Shown piece after piece: positions 1 through 7,288 of a DNA stretch of 19,911 bases. The notes under the pieces are model-generated. The model was not told the origin of the DNA and made no database searches. It worked only from the letters and a program-made list of their open reading frames with translations. Within the stretch, counting starts at the first letter, position 1. Every line of letters starts with the position of its first letter. The position numbers were made by a program, and so were the translations under genes. Source of the stretch: CAYOCE01 sp964402405 (GTDB lineage: Bacteria; Pseudomonadota; Alphaproteobacteria; UBA7879); assembly GCA_964402405.1 (NCBI GenBank), contig CAYOCE010000023.1, positions 1 to 19,911 on the forward strand, given 5' to 3'.

Positions 1-35
1 GAGTATACTCCACAAAATTTCAAAAATTAAGGGAT
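1..35. repeat. Repeat copy A, downstream flank of the DUF4143 ATPase gene
   Basis: This copy begins with GAGTATACTCC, a near-perfect palindrome cut by the window edge, followed by an A-rich tail containing TTTCAAAAATTAAGG. It matches copy C (1246-1280) at about 27 of 34 positions and copy B (1215-1245) more loosely, all in the same orientation. It ends one base before the stop codon (36-38) of the ATPase gene. Read in the gene direction, it places GGAG at its end, where a Shine-Dalgarno site of a next gene outside the window could lie. That last point is inference. Confidence 0.6.
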
Positions 36-1214
36 TTAAAGTATAATCTGCCCCGACCACAGTCTCTCTAGAAACTCCTTATAGTTAAGAACAAGAACTT
101 CAACATCGTTAATTGTTGTTTTCCTAGAACGTGGTTCTAAGCAGACCATATATAAGTTTTTGATAGAATATTCTTTAGCAAAAGCAACAAGACCTTTGAA
201 ATCATCTTTATGCAAATGATCTGTTATTTTAACCTCGATGGCAACTGTGTCGCCCAAAACAAAATCTACCTCTACTCCACTTTGCGTTCGCCAATAACAA
301 ATGTCGTGATCCAAGTCATTTAATCCCCGATGAGCAATCAATTCCAAAAAAACGTATTGCTCAAAAGCTTTGCCAGAAATTACATCCCGTAAAACATTGA
401 TATTTCTCTTTGTGAGTGCTCCTGCGACACCCACATCAAATAAATAAAATTTAGGCGTTGATAGGATGAGATTTCTTTTAGCTTTTTTTTGGTAAGGTAA
501 AAGGTAGTATCCCAACAAAGTATCTATTAAAATCTGATAATATTCCTTAACAGTCTTCGTATCAACACCACAATCTCTTCCGATGTTTGTGTAACTAACC
601 ATTTCTCCATTGGAAAAACCAACACTATCTAAAAATTTTGCAAAGGCAGGTAAATTTCTGACCAGTCCCTCGGATTTAATTTCTTGGGTTAGATAATCTT
701 CAATGTAGGCTTTTAATGATTTTTTAGGATTAGAGGATGTGTAATGAGAGGGTATTGTTCCATAGTTTAAAACACGCATTAAATCAAAATCTTTTATTTC
801 TGGGTATACCAGAGGATAAAATGAGTAACGCCAGGCGCGACCTCCCAAAAGATTTACGCCTGTTTTTTTTAACTTGCGAGCGCTAGATCCACATAAAATA
901 AAATATGCCGATGTATTTTCAATCAGCCAATGCACCTCATCTAACAAAAGGGGGATTTTTTGAACTTCATCAACAATGATTGGAAACTGGAGTTGATCTT
1001 GGGAAAGGGCTAGAACTTCCTCACGAAAAAGAAATGGCTCTTTGGAAAATCTTAAATAAATATCTGATTTCAGAAAATCATAAAAAACAGAGTTAGGGAA
1101 ATAACGTTTTAAGTAAGTGGATTTTCCTGTTTTGCGTGCACCCCATAAAAAAGCAGATTGCCCTTTGGGAAGATCCATTTTTAAATATCGATCATATACG
1201 ATAGTGCTATTCAT
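36..1214 (-). CDS. AAA family ATPase with C-terminal DUF4143 (PD-(D/E)XK-like) domain
   Basis: The product is 392 residues. The N-terminal AAA module has a Walker A motif, GARKTGKST (about 25-33), a Walker B motif, IIVDEVQ (about 79-85), and a sensor-like ILCGSSARKL stretch (about 107-115). The middle (about 195-245) resembles a winged-helix segment. The C-terminal part keeps a nuclease-like signature: E286, GVEVDFVL with D317, and AIEVK with E327 and K329. This layout is that of the widespread ATPase plus DUF4143 family, whose function is unsettled; its members are often mobile or multicopy. The start ATG is preceded by AAGGAG with 8 nt spacing, and this SD lies inside a palindromic repeat. 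The gene is bracketed almost flush by direct repeats, and a predicted small membrane protein lies upstream on the same strand. The family call is confident. Nuclease activity is inferred from motifs only. Confidence 0.85.
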   Translation of the reverse strand: MNSTIVYDRYLKMDLPKGQSAFLWGARKTGKSTYLKRYFPNSVFYDFLKSDIYLRFSKEPFLFREEVLALSQDQLQFPIIVDEVQKIPLLLDEVHWLIENTSAYFILCGSSARKLKKTGVNLLGGRAWRYSFYPLVYPEIKDFDLMRVLNYGTIPSHYTSSNPKKSLKAYIEDYLTQEIKSEGLVRNLPAFAKFLDSVGFSNGEMVSYTNIGRDCGVDTKTVKEYYQILIDTLLGYYLLPYQKKAKRNLILSTPKFYLFDVGVAGALTKRNINVLRDVISGKAFEQYVFLELIAHRGLNDLDHDICYWRTQSGVEVDFVLGDTVAIEVKITDHLHKDDFKGLVAFAKEYSIKNLYMVCLEPRSRKTTINDVEVLVLNYKEFLERLWSGQIIL

Positions 1215-1280
1215 GGAATATACTCCTTAAAACTTCAAGATATATGGAGTGTACTCCATAATTCTTCAAAAATCAAGGAA
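1215..1280. repeat. Repeat copies B and C in tandem (31 bp period), upstream flank of the ATPase gene
   Basis: Two direct copies lie head to tail: B at 1215-1245 begins GGAATATACTCC and C at 1246-1280 begins GGAGTGTACTCC. Both are followed by a tail around CTTCAA. The palindrome centres are 31 bp apart, about three helical turns. Copy C extends to a 7-bp inverted arm pair, TATGGAG and CTCCATA (1243-1260). Copy B touches the ATPase start codon. Confidence 0.65.
1240..1269 (-). promoter_or_regulatory. Putative ATPase-gene promoter with a palindrome in its spacer
   Basis: On the minus strand TTGAAG (1269-1264) lies 18 nt upstream of ATATAT (1245-1240). The palindrome of repeat copy C fills the spacer between them, and the palindrome of copy B overlaps the downstream SD (AAGGAG). 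This arrangement would suit a repressor acting on its own promoter. The hexamers are weak matches, so this is a suggestion. Confidence 0.3.
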
Positions 1281-1314
1281 TACCCCTCTCTAAGATATGG
1301 AAATTCCTTAATTT

Positions 1315-1473
1315 CTAGCGATGTAAAAATCCTTGAAGCATATGAAAAAGATATTGCAGAATCCCTATGGAAACCACTAAAATTACGCCAAAAAGAGCAT
1401 ATCTTTTTAGCTCGGCGAGGTGTTTAAATTTTCCTTGTTTGTCACATAGAATAGATTTTATATTGTTTATCAT
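1315..1473 (-). CDS. Predicted small single-pass membrane protein, 52 residues
   Basis: A short frame starts at ATG 1473 and stops at TAG 1315-1317. The start is preceded by AAGGGAG at suitable spacing. The product has a basic, polar N-terminus (about residues 1-24, with K6, K12, K15, K17, K23, R24). One hydrophobic helix follows (about 25-45, YALFGVILVVSIGILQYLF), then a short tail. I do not recognise a family. It is codirectional with the ATPase gene, about 100 bp upstream of that start and separated by repeat copies B and C, so the two might be co-expressed. The opposite strand is also open here but has no start codon. Confidence 0.45.
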   Translation of the reverse strand: MINNIKSILCDKQGKFKHLAELKRYALFGVILVVSIGILQYLFHMLQGFLHR

Positions 1474-1580
1474 TGCTGTATATCTCCCTTAATTTTTATA
1501 TTATTACCTATATAGTGACGTATTTTTTGAGATTTGACAATTCTATCTTTGAATGGTCCTAGAAAATTTTCTAATTCCAC

Positions 1581-1610
1581 TTGTGTAATCCATAGAAAAG
1601 AGGCTAGAAT
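1581..1610 (+). promoter_or_regulatory. Putative serS promoter
   Basis: TTGTGT (1581-1586) and TAGAAT (1605-1610) are separated by 18 nt. They lie just upstream of the serS SD and start. The predicted leader would be about 20 nt. Confidence 0.4.
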
Positions 1611-1637
1611 ATCCCTAATTAAAGGACTTTGGAACAA

Positions 1638-2912
1638 ATGATTGATTTAAAATGGATTCGCGAAAATCCCGAGGGGCTAGATCATGCTCTCGGGCGTCGG
1701 CATGCGCCTAAAATTTCCCAGAAAATAGTGACTTTGGATGAAGCTTACCGAGCATCTTTGACACAGATTCAAGAACTACAACAGCGACGCAATGAGATTG
1801 CCGAACAAATTGGGGCAATTAAGAAGAGTGGGGGAAATGCAGCCGCCTTAACCGAAGAAGGTACCCATATCAAAACACGCCTTGCAGAATTAGAACAGAA
1901 TGTCAGTGGAACTAAAGAAGAACTGGATGATCTGTTGGCCCGCATTCCAAATGTATTGTTGGACTCTGTGCCCAATGGGCGAGATGAAAATGATAATGTG
2001 GAAATCCGAAAATTTGGAACCCCTAAAGCTTTCTCCTTTATACCGAAGGAACACTTCGAATTGGGAGAATCCTTGGGACTTATGGATTTTGACCGGGCTG
2101 CCAAATTATCTGGAAGTCGGTTTACAATCCTGAAAGGCCCTTTGGCTAGACTTGAGCGCGCTTTGGCCAGTTTTATGTTGGATAGCCACCGGGAGAGCTT
2201 TGGATATCAGGAAGTGTCCCCTCCCCTCCTCGTTAAGGACAATGTGCTTTTTGGTGTGGGGCAGCTTCCTAAGATGGCTGAGGATGTTTTTAAAACAACA
2301 GGGGATCATTATTTAATCCCAACGGCTGAGGCTCCCCTGACGAATTTGGTTGCGGGGGAAATTCTAAAGGAAGAATCTTTGCCTTTAAGGTATGTAGCCC
2401 ATACAGCGTGCTTTAGGTCCGAGGCAGGTTCTGCTGGAAAAGACACACGGGGAATGCTGCGGCAACATCAGTTCTATAAGGTAGAGCTGGTCAGTATCAC
2501 GACACCTGAGGCATCTCTGGAGGAATTAGAACGCATGACCAGTGCGGCGGAATCTATCTTACAAAAGTTAGAAATTCCCTATCGCGTAATGGCGCTATGT
2601 GCAGGGGATATTGGATTTGCCTCGCGGAAAACCTATGATATCGAGGTATGGCTCCCAGGTCAGGATCGCTATCGGGAAATTTCCAGTTGTTCCGTTTGTG
2701 GGGATTTTCAAGCACGTCGCATGAATGCCCGATATCGCCCTAAGGATGACAATAAGACTCAGTTTGTCCATACATTGAATGGATCCGGGGTGGCTGTTGG
2801 TAGATGTCTAATTGCCATTATGGAAAACTATCAAACAGCAGAGGGAACCATTAAGGTGCCTACTGCTTTACAACCCTATATGGGGGGAATGACGGAGATT
2901 ACACATGACTAA
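1638..2912 (+). CDS. serS: Serine--tRNA ligase
   Basis: SerRS attaches serine to tRNA-Ser (and to tRNA-Sec where present) in the cytoplasm. The 424-residue product has the expected layout. An N-terminal coiled-coil tRNA-binding arm covers about residues 30-105. The class II catalytic core follows, with motif 2 around FRSEAGSAGKDTRGMLRQHQ and motif 3 around LNGSGVAVGRCLIAIMENYQ, plus the SSCSVCGDFQARR segment. The frame is open from a TTG at 1629, but AAAGGA (1621-1626) is only 2 nt from that codon and 11 nt from ATG 1638. The ATG also gives the family-typical beginning MIDLKWIRENPEG, so I use 1638. The gene overlaps surE by 8 bp, which suggests translational coupling. Confidence 0.97.
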   Translation: MIDLKWIRENPEGLDHALGRRHAPKISQKIVTLDEAYRASLTQIQELQQRRNEIAEQIGAIKKSGGNAAALTEEGTHIKTRLAELEQNVSGTKEELDDLLARIPNVLLDSVPNGRDENDNVEIRKFGTPKAFSFIPKEHFELGESLGLMDFDRAAKLSGSRFTILKGPLARLERALASFMLDSHRESFGYQEVSPPLLVKDNVLFGVGQLPKMAEDVFKTTGDHYLIPTAEAPLTNLVAGEILKEESLPLRYVAHTACFRSEAGSAGKDTRGMLRQHQFYKVELVSITTPEASLEELERMTSAAESILQKLEIPYRVMALCAGDIGFASRKTYDIEVWLPGQDRYREISSCSVCGDFQARRMNARYRPKDDNKTQFVHTLNGSGVAVGRCLIAIMENYQTAEGTIKVPTALQPYMGGMTEITHD

Positions 2913-3675
2913 AAAACAACCGTTGCGTATTTTGCTATCCAATGATGATGGCATTCATGCCCCGGGTTTGGAAATCCTGGAAAAAATTGCACGACAATTA
3001 ACGGACGATATTTGGATTGTGGCGCCTGATCAGGATCATAGTGGCGCAGGGCACTCTTTAACGTTGAAAAATCCTTTGCGGATGCGGGAATTAACGGATC
3101 GTAAATTTGCTATCAGTGGTACCCCGACAGATTGTATTGTCATGGCCCTGAAACATTTAATGTTAGAGAGTCCGCCTGATTTAATTTTATCCGGAATTAA
3201 CAAGGGGGCAAACCTGGCCCAAGATGTCACCTATTCCGGAACCGTGGCGGCGGCCATGGAGGGGACTCTCCTAGGGGTGCCTTCCATTGCGCTTAGCCAG
3301 CACCATTTGTCCGGTCACCCGGTTAAATGGTCCACAGCGTTAGACCATGCCCCTCAGCTAATTGAAAAGATCATCGAAAATGGCATCCCCAAGGATGTGT
3401 TGATTAATATCAACTTTCCGGATGCCGTTTCCAAGGGAGTGAAGGGCGTAGAGGTTACCCATCAAGGCACCCGTGCCCCATTCGCGTCTATCCTTAAGCG
3501 CATCGACCCTCGTGAAAGTGCCTATTATTGGATTGGGGCCATCCCCGATGTGTTAACAGAAGATGAAGATACGGACCTCATGGCCATTCAAAACCATTTC
3601 ATTTCTGTAACGCCATTACATCTGGATTTGACGCACTATGAGACATTGAAGAAGCTGAAGACGGTGTTGGAGTAG
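2905..3675 (+). CDS. surE: 5'/3'-nucleotidase SurE
   Basis: SurE is a metal-dependent phosphatase of nucleoside monophosphates, often linked to stress survival. The 256-residue product has all the expected metal-binding positions: D14 and D15 in LLSNDDGIHAPG, S46 in PDQDHSGAGHS, and N99 in LSGINKGANLAQD. The SGTPTDC and YSGTVAAAMEG signatures are also present. Length is normal for the family. It starts inside the end of serS (8 bp overlap), so the two are very likely one transcript. No convincing intrinsic terminator follows; only an AT-rich stretch is visible. Confidence 0.96.
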   Translation: MTKKQPLRILLSNDDGIHAPGLEILEKIARQLTDDIWIVAPDQDHSGAGHSLTLKNPLRMRELTDRKFAISGTPTDCIVMALKHLMLESPPDLILSGINKGANLAQDVTYSGTVAAAMEGTLLGVPSIALSQHHLSGHPVKWSTALDHAPQLIEKIIENGIPKDVLININFPDAVSKGVKGVEVTHQGTRAPFASILKRIDPRESAYYWIGAIPDVLTEDEDTDLMAIQNHFISVTPLHLDLTHYETLKKLKTVLE

Positions 3676-3835
3676 GGAAAAATTAATTTTTGCACCATTT
3701 CCAGATCTATTAGATATCTAGTCAAAAAATAAAAAGTCAGAAAGATCAAATAGTAGAAAAATATTTTCTTAGGTGTATTTTTAACAAAGTATTTACCCAT
3801 TGAAAATGGCAGGGTTATTGCTTATATTATGGGTA

Positions 3836-3859
3836 TATAATTTTTCTTATTAAAGGAGA
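3836..3859 (+). promoter_or_regulatory. Putative -10 box and SD for the exported hypothetical gene
   Basis: TATAAT (3836-3841) is a perfect -10 hexamer. The -35 is unclear; TTATTG at 3815-3820 is 15 nt upstream. AAGGAGA (3853-3859) is well placed for ATG 3869. The leader would be about 20 nt. Confidence 0.45.
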
Positions 3860-3868
3860 AAAAGCACC

Positions 3869-4636
3869 ATGTTGAAACTATATCAAAAAATTTTCCTTTG
3901 CTTGATGGTCTCAGGGTTTCTTTGCCTGGATGGAAAAGGTGCTGCTTCATCTCATGCGCAGGTAATGGACTTGGGTATGAATGGTTCTGCTTCTTTATCA
4001 AATAGTTCTCTTACCCCAATTCCAAGGGGGCCATCAAGGACTGCCCGAAGTGGTGATAAACATGAATTGGAAGACTATGAAGGAAGAGTTGAGCAGGGTG
4101 AAGACGGTGACAAAAAAAGGCAAAAAGTTGGGGACGCTCCACCTATAACCCTTCAAGATCTGGCGAAGTTAGCACAAGATGATTTGATGGCCAAATACTA
4201 CCTCTATTCCCGCGTCACATCTTGGTCTATGGCGTTAGCTGATCAAGTGGATGCGTTAGAAGAAGCTAAAAAAGAAGAGGGAAGAAGTAGTTACAGAAAT
4301 TTTTTGAACCACATAGATTTAGTTAAGGAGGTTTATAACTCTTTAAACAATTGGGAGAATGCCTTACATCATCAAATACTCTCTCATTTAATAGAGAGTG
4401 ATTCTAGCGACCTCCAAGCAAGAGTTTATGAAACTTACCAAAGATTGTCTCCGGATAAAGCTAAGAGAGAAGCTGCCATTAATTCCTTTTCTGGAATATT
4501 TAAAAGAGCCTCTAGAGAGGCTATTGCTGCACAATTAGTAAATGTGTTTGAGAAACCTGAGGCACATGATGCAGAAGCACATTATAGGCAGGCTTTACAA
4601 GATTTTTTCCATTATATAGAAAGGTTGCGTCATTAA
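3869..4636 (+). CDS. Exported protein of unknown function
   Basis: I do not recognise this 255-residue protein. It has a clear signal peptide (K3-K7 positive end, hydrophobic core about 8-20, likely cleavage after the AASSHA region near residue 30). A Ser/Gly/Pro-rich linker (about 35-60) and a highly charged stretch (about 61-88) come next; the charged stretch includes the basic cluster KKRQK at 82-86. The rest (about 92-255) is predicted mainly helical and rich in Glu, Lys, Ala and His. No enzyme motif or further membrane segment is apparent. It has its own -10 box and strong SD, and is followed by a second exported protein on the same strand. Secretion to the periplasm or beyond is inferred. 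In a host-associated bacterium an effector role is possible but unproven. Confidence 0.7.
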   Translation: MLKLYQKIFLCLMVSGFLCLDGKGAASSHAQVMDLGMNGSASLSNSSLTPIPRGPSRTARSGDKHELEDYEGRVEQGEDGDKKRQKVGDAPPITLQDLAKLAQDDLMAKYYLYSRVTSWSMALADQVDALEEAKKEEGRSSYRNFLNHIDLVKEVYNSLNNWENALHHQILSHLIESDSSDLQARVYETYQRLSPDKAKREAAINSFSGIFKRASREAIAAQLVNVFEKPEAHDAEAHYRQALQDFFHYIERLRH

Positions 4637-4704
4637 TTTTTTACATAAAACATTATAATAATTTGGAAGATAAAATAATATAAAAAAATAAACAGGGAAA
4701 AATA

Positions 4705-5868
4705 ATGAAAGTTACTAAAGTTTTTTATTTTTTATTAAATACAATATTTCTTATTGATATTTTTGCTGCGCATCCCCCCCAGTTTTTTGCCTCTAACTTT
4801 TCAGGCGCTTTAGCTCTGGGGCAACAACAAACACAGCTTATTTCTTACAAGGTAGGCGCTGGAAATTGCACGCTCATAAGAACCTGGAATAATGGTCTTC
4901 CTGTGATTATTATGATTGATGCTGGATCCATTGATGCTGATGGAAGAGCTCCTGATATAAAAGATAAGATCATAGGTGACATCGACAGTCATTTGAATCA
5001 GGCTAATCAGGCTGATCCAAATATTTATGTTATTGCAAGTCACCCAGCTAATGATCATATCCAATGGATATGGGATATTATTAATCCTGCCAACTATACC
5101 TTTGGCATCAAACCTGCTTTTTATATGGGAGATCGCTCGAATGAGATACCTGGTAGTAGATGGAAAACACCGCAGCCATTACCAGCATCCCCCTCAGGTC
5201 TTTCAGTCCCCGCCAGATTAATTGTAAAAATTGCACAAGCGTTTTTTAAGGGACAGCAGCCACCAATTCAATTTTCTCTAGTAGGAGCAGGGGGAGCCGT
5301 ACATAATCCTTTATATAACCATAATCTCATGCTAACCAATGGAGGAAATCTACACTTTTTATTTGGAGAGTATTTAGAAAGTGAAAATGACAACAGTGAA
5401 AGCTTAGTAGTGAAGTATGAATTCGGAGGAGTGTCTGCCTTAATTCCGGGAGACGCTACTTCCGAAAGTGGGGAAGCTATATTTTCTCATGCCCTTCTCC
5501 ATGCCGGAGCGCCTCTGGAAGTGGATATTTTATTAGCTAGTCATCATGGAGCAACAAGCCATGGGTCTAATAGTAGGGCATGGGCTAAAGCTTTTAATCC
5601 TCAATTTGTTGTATTTTCTTCACCTGGCAGAGGGGCCAATGGACATCCTAGGTGTAAGGCTATAAATAATTATCAGTTTCCACAAAACAGAATTATAGGG
5701 CCGATTATACCACCAAATCATAACCTGACTTGTTTTGATGGACAACAGTTTGGGCCCCTAGCACTACATAAAGCCATCTACTCAACAGAGGATGTCGGGG
5801 ACATTATTTTTACCTGGCCCGTAGTAAATGCGGGTGTTAATAGTATACAAGTTGATTTTCGGCCATAA
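4705..5868 (+). CDS. Exported metallo-beta-lactamase-fold protein, ComEC C-terminal-like
   Basis: The 387-residue product starts with a signal peptide (hydrophobic about 7-20, likely cleavage after IFAA near 22). The rest follows the metallo-beta-lactamase order seen in the nuclease-like domain of ComEC/Rec2. It has VGAGNCTLIRT then IDAG (D72), SHPANDH (H113, D117, H118), SLVVKYEFGGVSALIPGD (D250), LLASHHGATSHG (H280/H281) and NGHP (H314). ComEC has an Asp, and classical members a His, at the third position of the HxDxDH motif; here it is A115, so one metal ligand appears lost. There are no transmembrane channel segments as in full ComEC. Between the first motifs and D250 lies a long insert (about 125-225). 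Hydrolase or nuclease activity is an inference. It follows the other exported protein by 68 bp and may share its transcript. Confidence 0.72.
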   Translation: MKVTKVFYFLLNTIFLIDIFAAHPPQFFASNFSGALALGQQQTQLISYKVGAGNCTLIRTWNNGLPVIIMIDAGSIDADGRAPDIKDKIIGDIDSHLNQANQADPNIYVIASHPANDHIQWIWDIINPANYTFGIKPAFYMGDRSNEIPGSRWKTPQPLPASPSGLSVPARLIVKIAQAFFKGQQPPIQFSLVGAGGAVHNPLYNHNLMLTNGGNLHFLFGEYLESENDNSESLVVKYEFGGVSALIPGDATSESGEAIFSHALLHAGAPLEVDILLASHHGATSHGSNSRAWAKAFNPQFVVFSSPGRGANGHPRCKAINNYQFPQNRIIGPIIPPNHNLTCFDGQQFGPLALHKAIYSTEDVGDIIFTWPVVNAGVNSIQVDFRP

Positions 5869-5898
5869 GTTCTCTGATATGGTAATTGCGATAACTTC

Positions 5899-6651
5899 TT
5901 ACCCCTTCCACCCCCGATGAATCGCGACAATTCCCCCTGTTAGACTTCGGTACGAGGTGTTTTGAAAGCCAGCATCTTGCAGCATTTTTAGAAAAGTTTC
6001 TGGATTGGGAAACTGTCGGATGCTTTCGGCTAAATATTGATAGGCCTCTTGGTTTCGTGCAATGTACTTCCCTAACTTTGGGAGAATCGCAAAGGAGTAA
6101 AAATCATACAAATCTTTTACCAACGGTTTTTGGTTTGGGGAAAATTCCAGGCACAAAAACTGCCCGCCTTTTTTTAGGACCCGGTGGGCTTCCCGCAGCG
6201 CTTGTTCTTTGAAGGTTACATTCCGCAGGCCAAAGGAAATAGCATAGGTATCAACGGATTCAGATTCAAAGGGTAGGTCTTCGGCATTACCCTCTACCCA
6301 CGTAATTCCCTCTAACACCCCTTTATCAATCAAGGCATCCCTGCCCTTCTGCAGCATGTCTTTATTGAGATCACAGACAATTATAGATCCAGAAATATTG
6401 TTTTGTTCAAAACGCTTTAGGGCCTGGTAGGCGATATCCCCTGTCCCACCTGCCACATCCAGTAATGTCATCCCCGGGGTTAGCCTAATTTCCTGAGCAA
6501 ACTCCCGTTTCCACAGGCGATGAATCCCCAGGCTCATGACATCGTTCATCAGATCATACCGCCCCGCCACATCCTTGAAAATACCCTGAACACGCTTGGT
6601 TTTATAATCACTTAAGATTTTTCTAAATCCAAAATCAGTTACTTGAGTCAT
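5899..6651 (-). CDS. ubiE: Ubiquinone/menaquinone C-methyltransferase UbiE
   Basis: UbiE carries out the SAM-dependent C-methylation in ubiquinone (and, where present, menaquinone) synthesis. The 250-residue product has the family N-terminal motif VQGIFKDVAGRYDLMNDVMS (about 21-40). The SAM-binding glycine loop is LLDVAGGTGDIAY (about 63-75). Later motifs are GNAEDLPF, FGLRNV and EAHRVLKKGGQFLCLEFS. Length is normal. ATG 6651 is the first in-frame start after an in-frame TAG, but it has no close SD. The only good SD, AGGAG at 6680-6676, is spaced 10 nt from a 5-codon upstream frame whose stop overlaps this ATG. The gene is convergent with the exported hydrolase, 30 bp away, with no clear terminator between them. 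Confidence 0.95.
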   Translation of the reverse strand: MTQVTDFGFRKILSDYKTKRVQGIFKDVAGRYDLMNDVMSLGIHRLWKREFAQEIRLTPGMTLLDVAGGTGDIAYQALKRFEQNNISGSIIVCDLNKDMLQKGRDALIDKGVLEGITWVEGNAEDLPFESESVDTYAISFGLRNVTFKEQALREAHRVLKKGGQFLCLEFSPNQKPLVKDLYDFYSFAILPKLGKYIARNQEAYQYLAESIRQFPNPETFLKMLQDAGFQNTSYRSLTGGIVAIHRGWKG

Positions 6652-6665
6652 TTGGGTTCTTTCAT
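6648..6665 (-). promoter_or_regulatory. Five-codon upstream frame (MKEPK) coupled to ubiE
   Basis: ATG at 6665 reads five codons to TGA, and that TGA overlaps the ubiE ATG as ATGA. AGGAG (6680-6676) stands 10 nt before this mini-frame but 24 nt before ubiE. Ribosomes may therefore load on the mini-frame and re-initiate on ubiE. This is inference from spacing. Confidence 0.35.
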
Positions 6666-6717
6666 AATTGGACCACTCCTACGCTTTTTTTATATTACCC
6701 TGACTCCTTTTCGGATC

Positions 6718-6780
6718 ACCCCCACGTAGGTGGGGGTCCACGGCACCCTCTGGGTGATTCCTTTCCTCCGAGGGGATGGT
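6718..6780 (-). repeat. Composite hairpin repeat, copy 1 (between atpF and ubiE)
   Basis: Read on the minus strand the element runs ACCATCCCCTCGGAGGA, then a CACCC-AGA-GGGTG hairpin (6756-6744), then an ACCCCCAC-CTAC-GTGGGGGT hairpin (6737-6718, 8-bp perfect stem). The same order occurs on the plus strand at 10963-11054, with 27 extra bases there. The hairpins lack a U-tract but may still stop or stabilise the ATP synthase transcript at its 3' end. Confidence 0.6.
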
Positions 6781-6796
6781 CAAAAAAACTGTGCCC

Positions 6797-7288
6797 TCAC
6801 CCTCGCGGTTTCTTCTGACTTAAAAACTTAATTTGGTTATTGATCAATTTTTCCTGCACAGCGGGGGATAGGGCTTCCTTCAGAATCTGTAGGGTTGTAT
6901 CCTTTGAAATTTTAATCGCCCGCTCTTTCACCTGATTGATGGTACGTTCTTTTTTTTCTTCAAATCGTTTTAAGGTAACTTTTTCAAGATCATTCAGATC
7001 CCTTTCCAGATCTGCCTCTAAGGAGGCTTTTAACCGAAGGGCTTCTTGATGGGCATTGTTTAAAAGGATTTTAACTTCCCGCTGAATAGAACGAGCCCGC
7101 CTTTTTTCAGATTGAAACGTCGTTGTTGTTTCCTTTAAAACATCTTCCAGATGCTTTAAATTTGTTTCAATTTTATGAATTCGGGCATCCAGTGTTTTTT
7201 TAGCCTGATTCCAAAGGGGGCGTGCGGCAACTGCGGCAAACAGAACAAAGGATACAAGAGTCCAAAATTGGGGATCATGGAACATCAT
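6797..7288 (-). CDS. atpF: ATP synthase F0 subunit b
   Basis: Subunit b forms half of the peripheral stalk that holds F1 to the membrane. The 163-residue product has one N-terminal membrane segment (about 8-24), followed by a long charged coiled coil to the C-terminus (about 30-150). Its start ATG overlaps the TGA of the upstream b' gene by 4 bp (ATGA), and GAGG in the end of that gene serves as SD. Length fits the family. The pair b'/b, instead of one gene in two copies, is typical of alphaproteobacteria. Which of the two is b and which b' is set by gene order and by the PQLFWLAIWF signature of b'. Confidence 0.88.
   Translation of the reverse strand: MMFHDPQFWTLVSFVLFAAVAARPLWNQAKKTLDARIHKIETNLKHLEDVLKETTTTFQSEKRRARSIQREVKILLNNAHQEALRLKASLEADLERDLNDLEKVTLKRFEEKKERTINQVKERAIKISKDTTLQILKEALSPAVQEKLINNQIKFLSQKKPRG

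Noticed and set aside
1282..1434. Plus-strand open frame opposite the 52-residue protein, ending in EHIFLARRGV
   Set aside because: It has no ATG, GTG or TTG start in frame and no SD, and it overlaps the better-supported minus-strand frame. A gene remnant cannot be excluded.
1534..1562. TTGACA as the -35 of serS
   Set aside because: The hexamer is perfect, but the position 17 nt downstream reads TCCTAG, a poor -10; the TTGTGT/TAGAAT pair fits better.
1769..2104. Minus-strand frame inside serS
   Set aside because: It lies wholly within a conserved gene, with no SD or family signal.
5863..5882. CCATA/TATGG hairpin between the exported hydrolase and ubiE
   Set aside because: The stem is 5 bp with a 10-nt loop and no T-run, too weak for a terminator.
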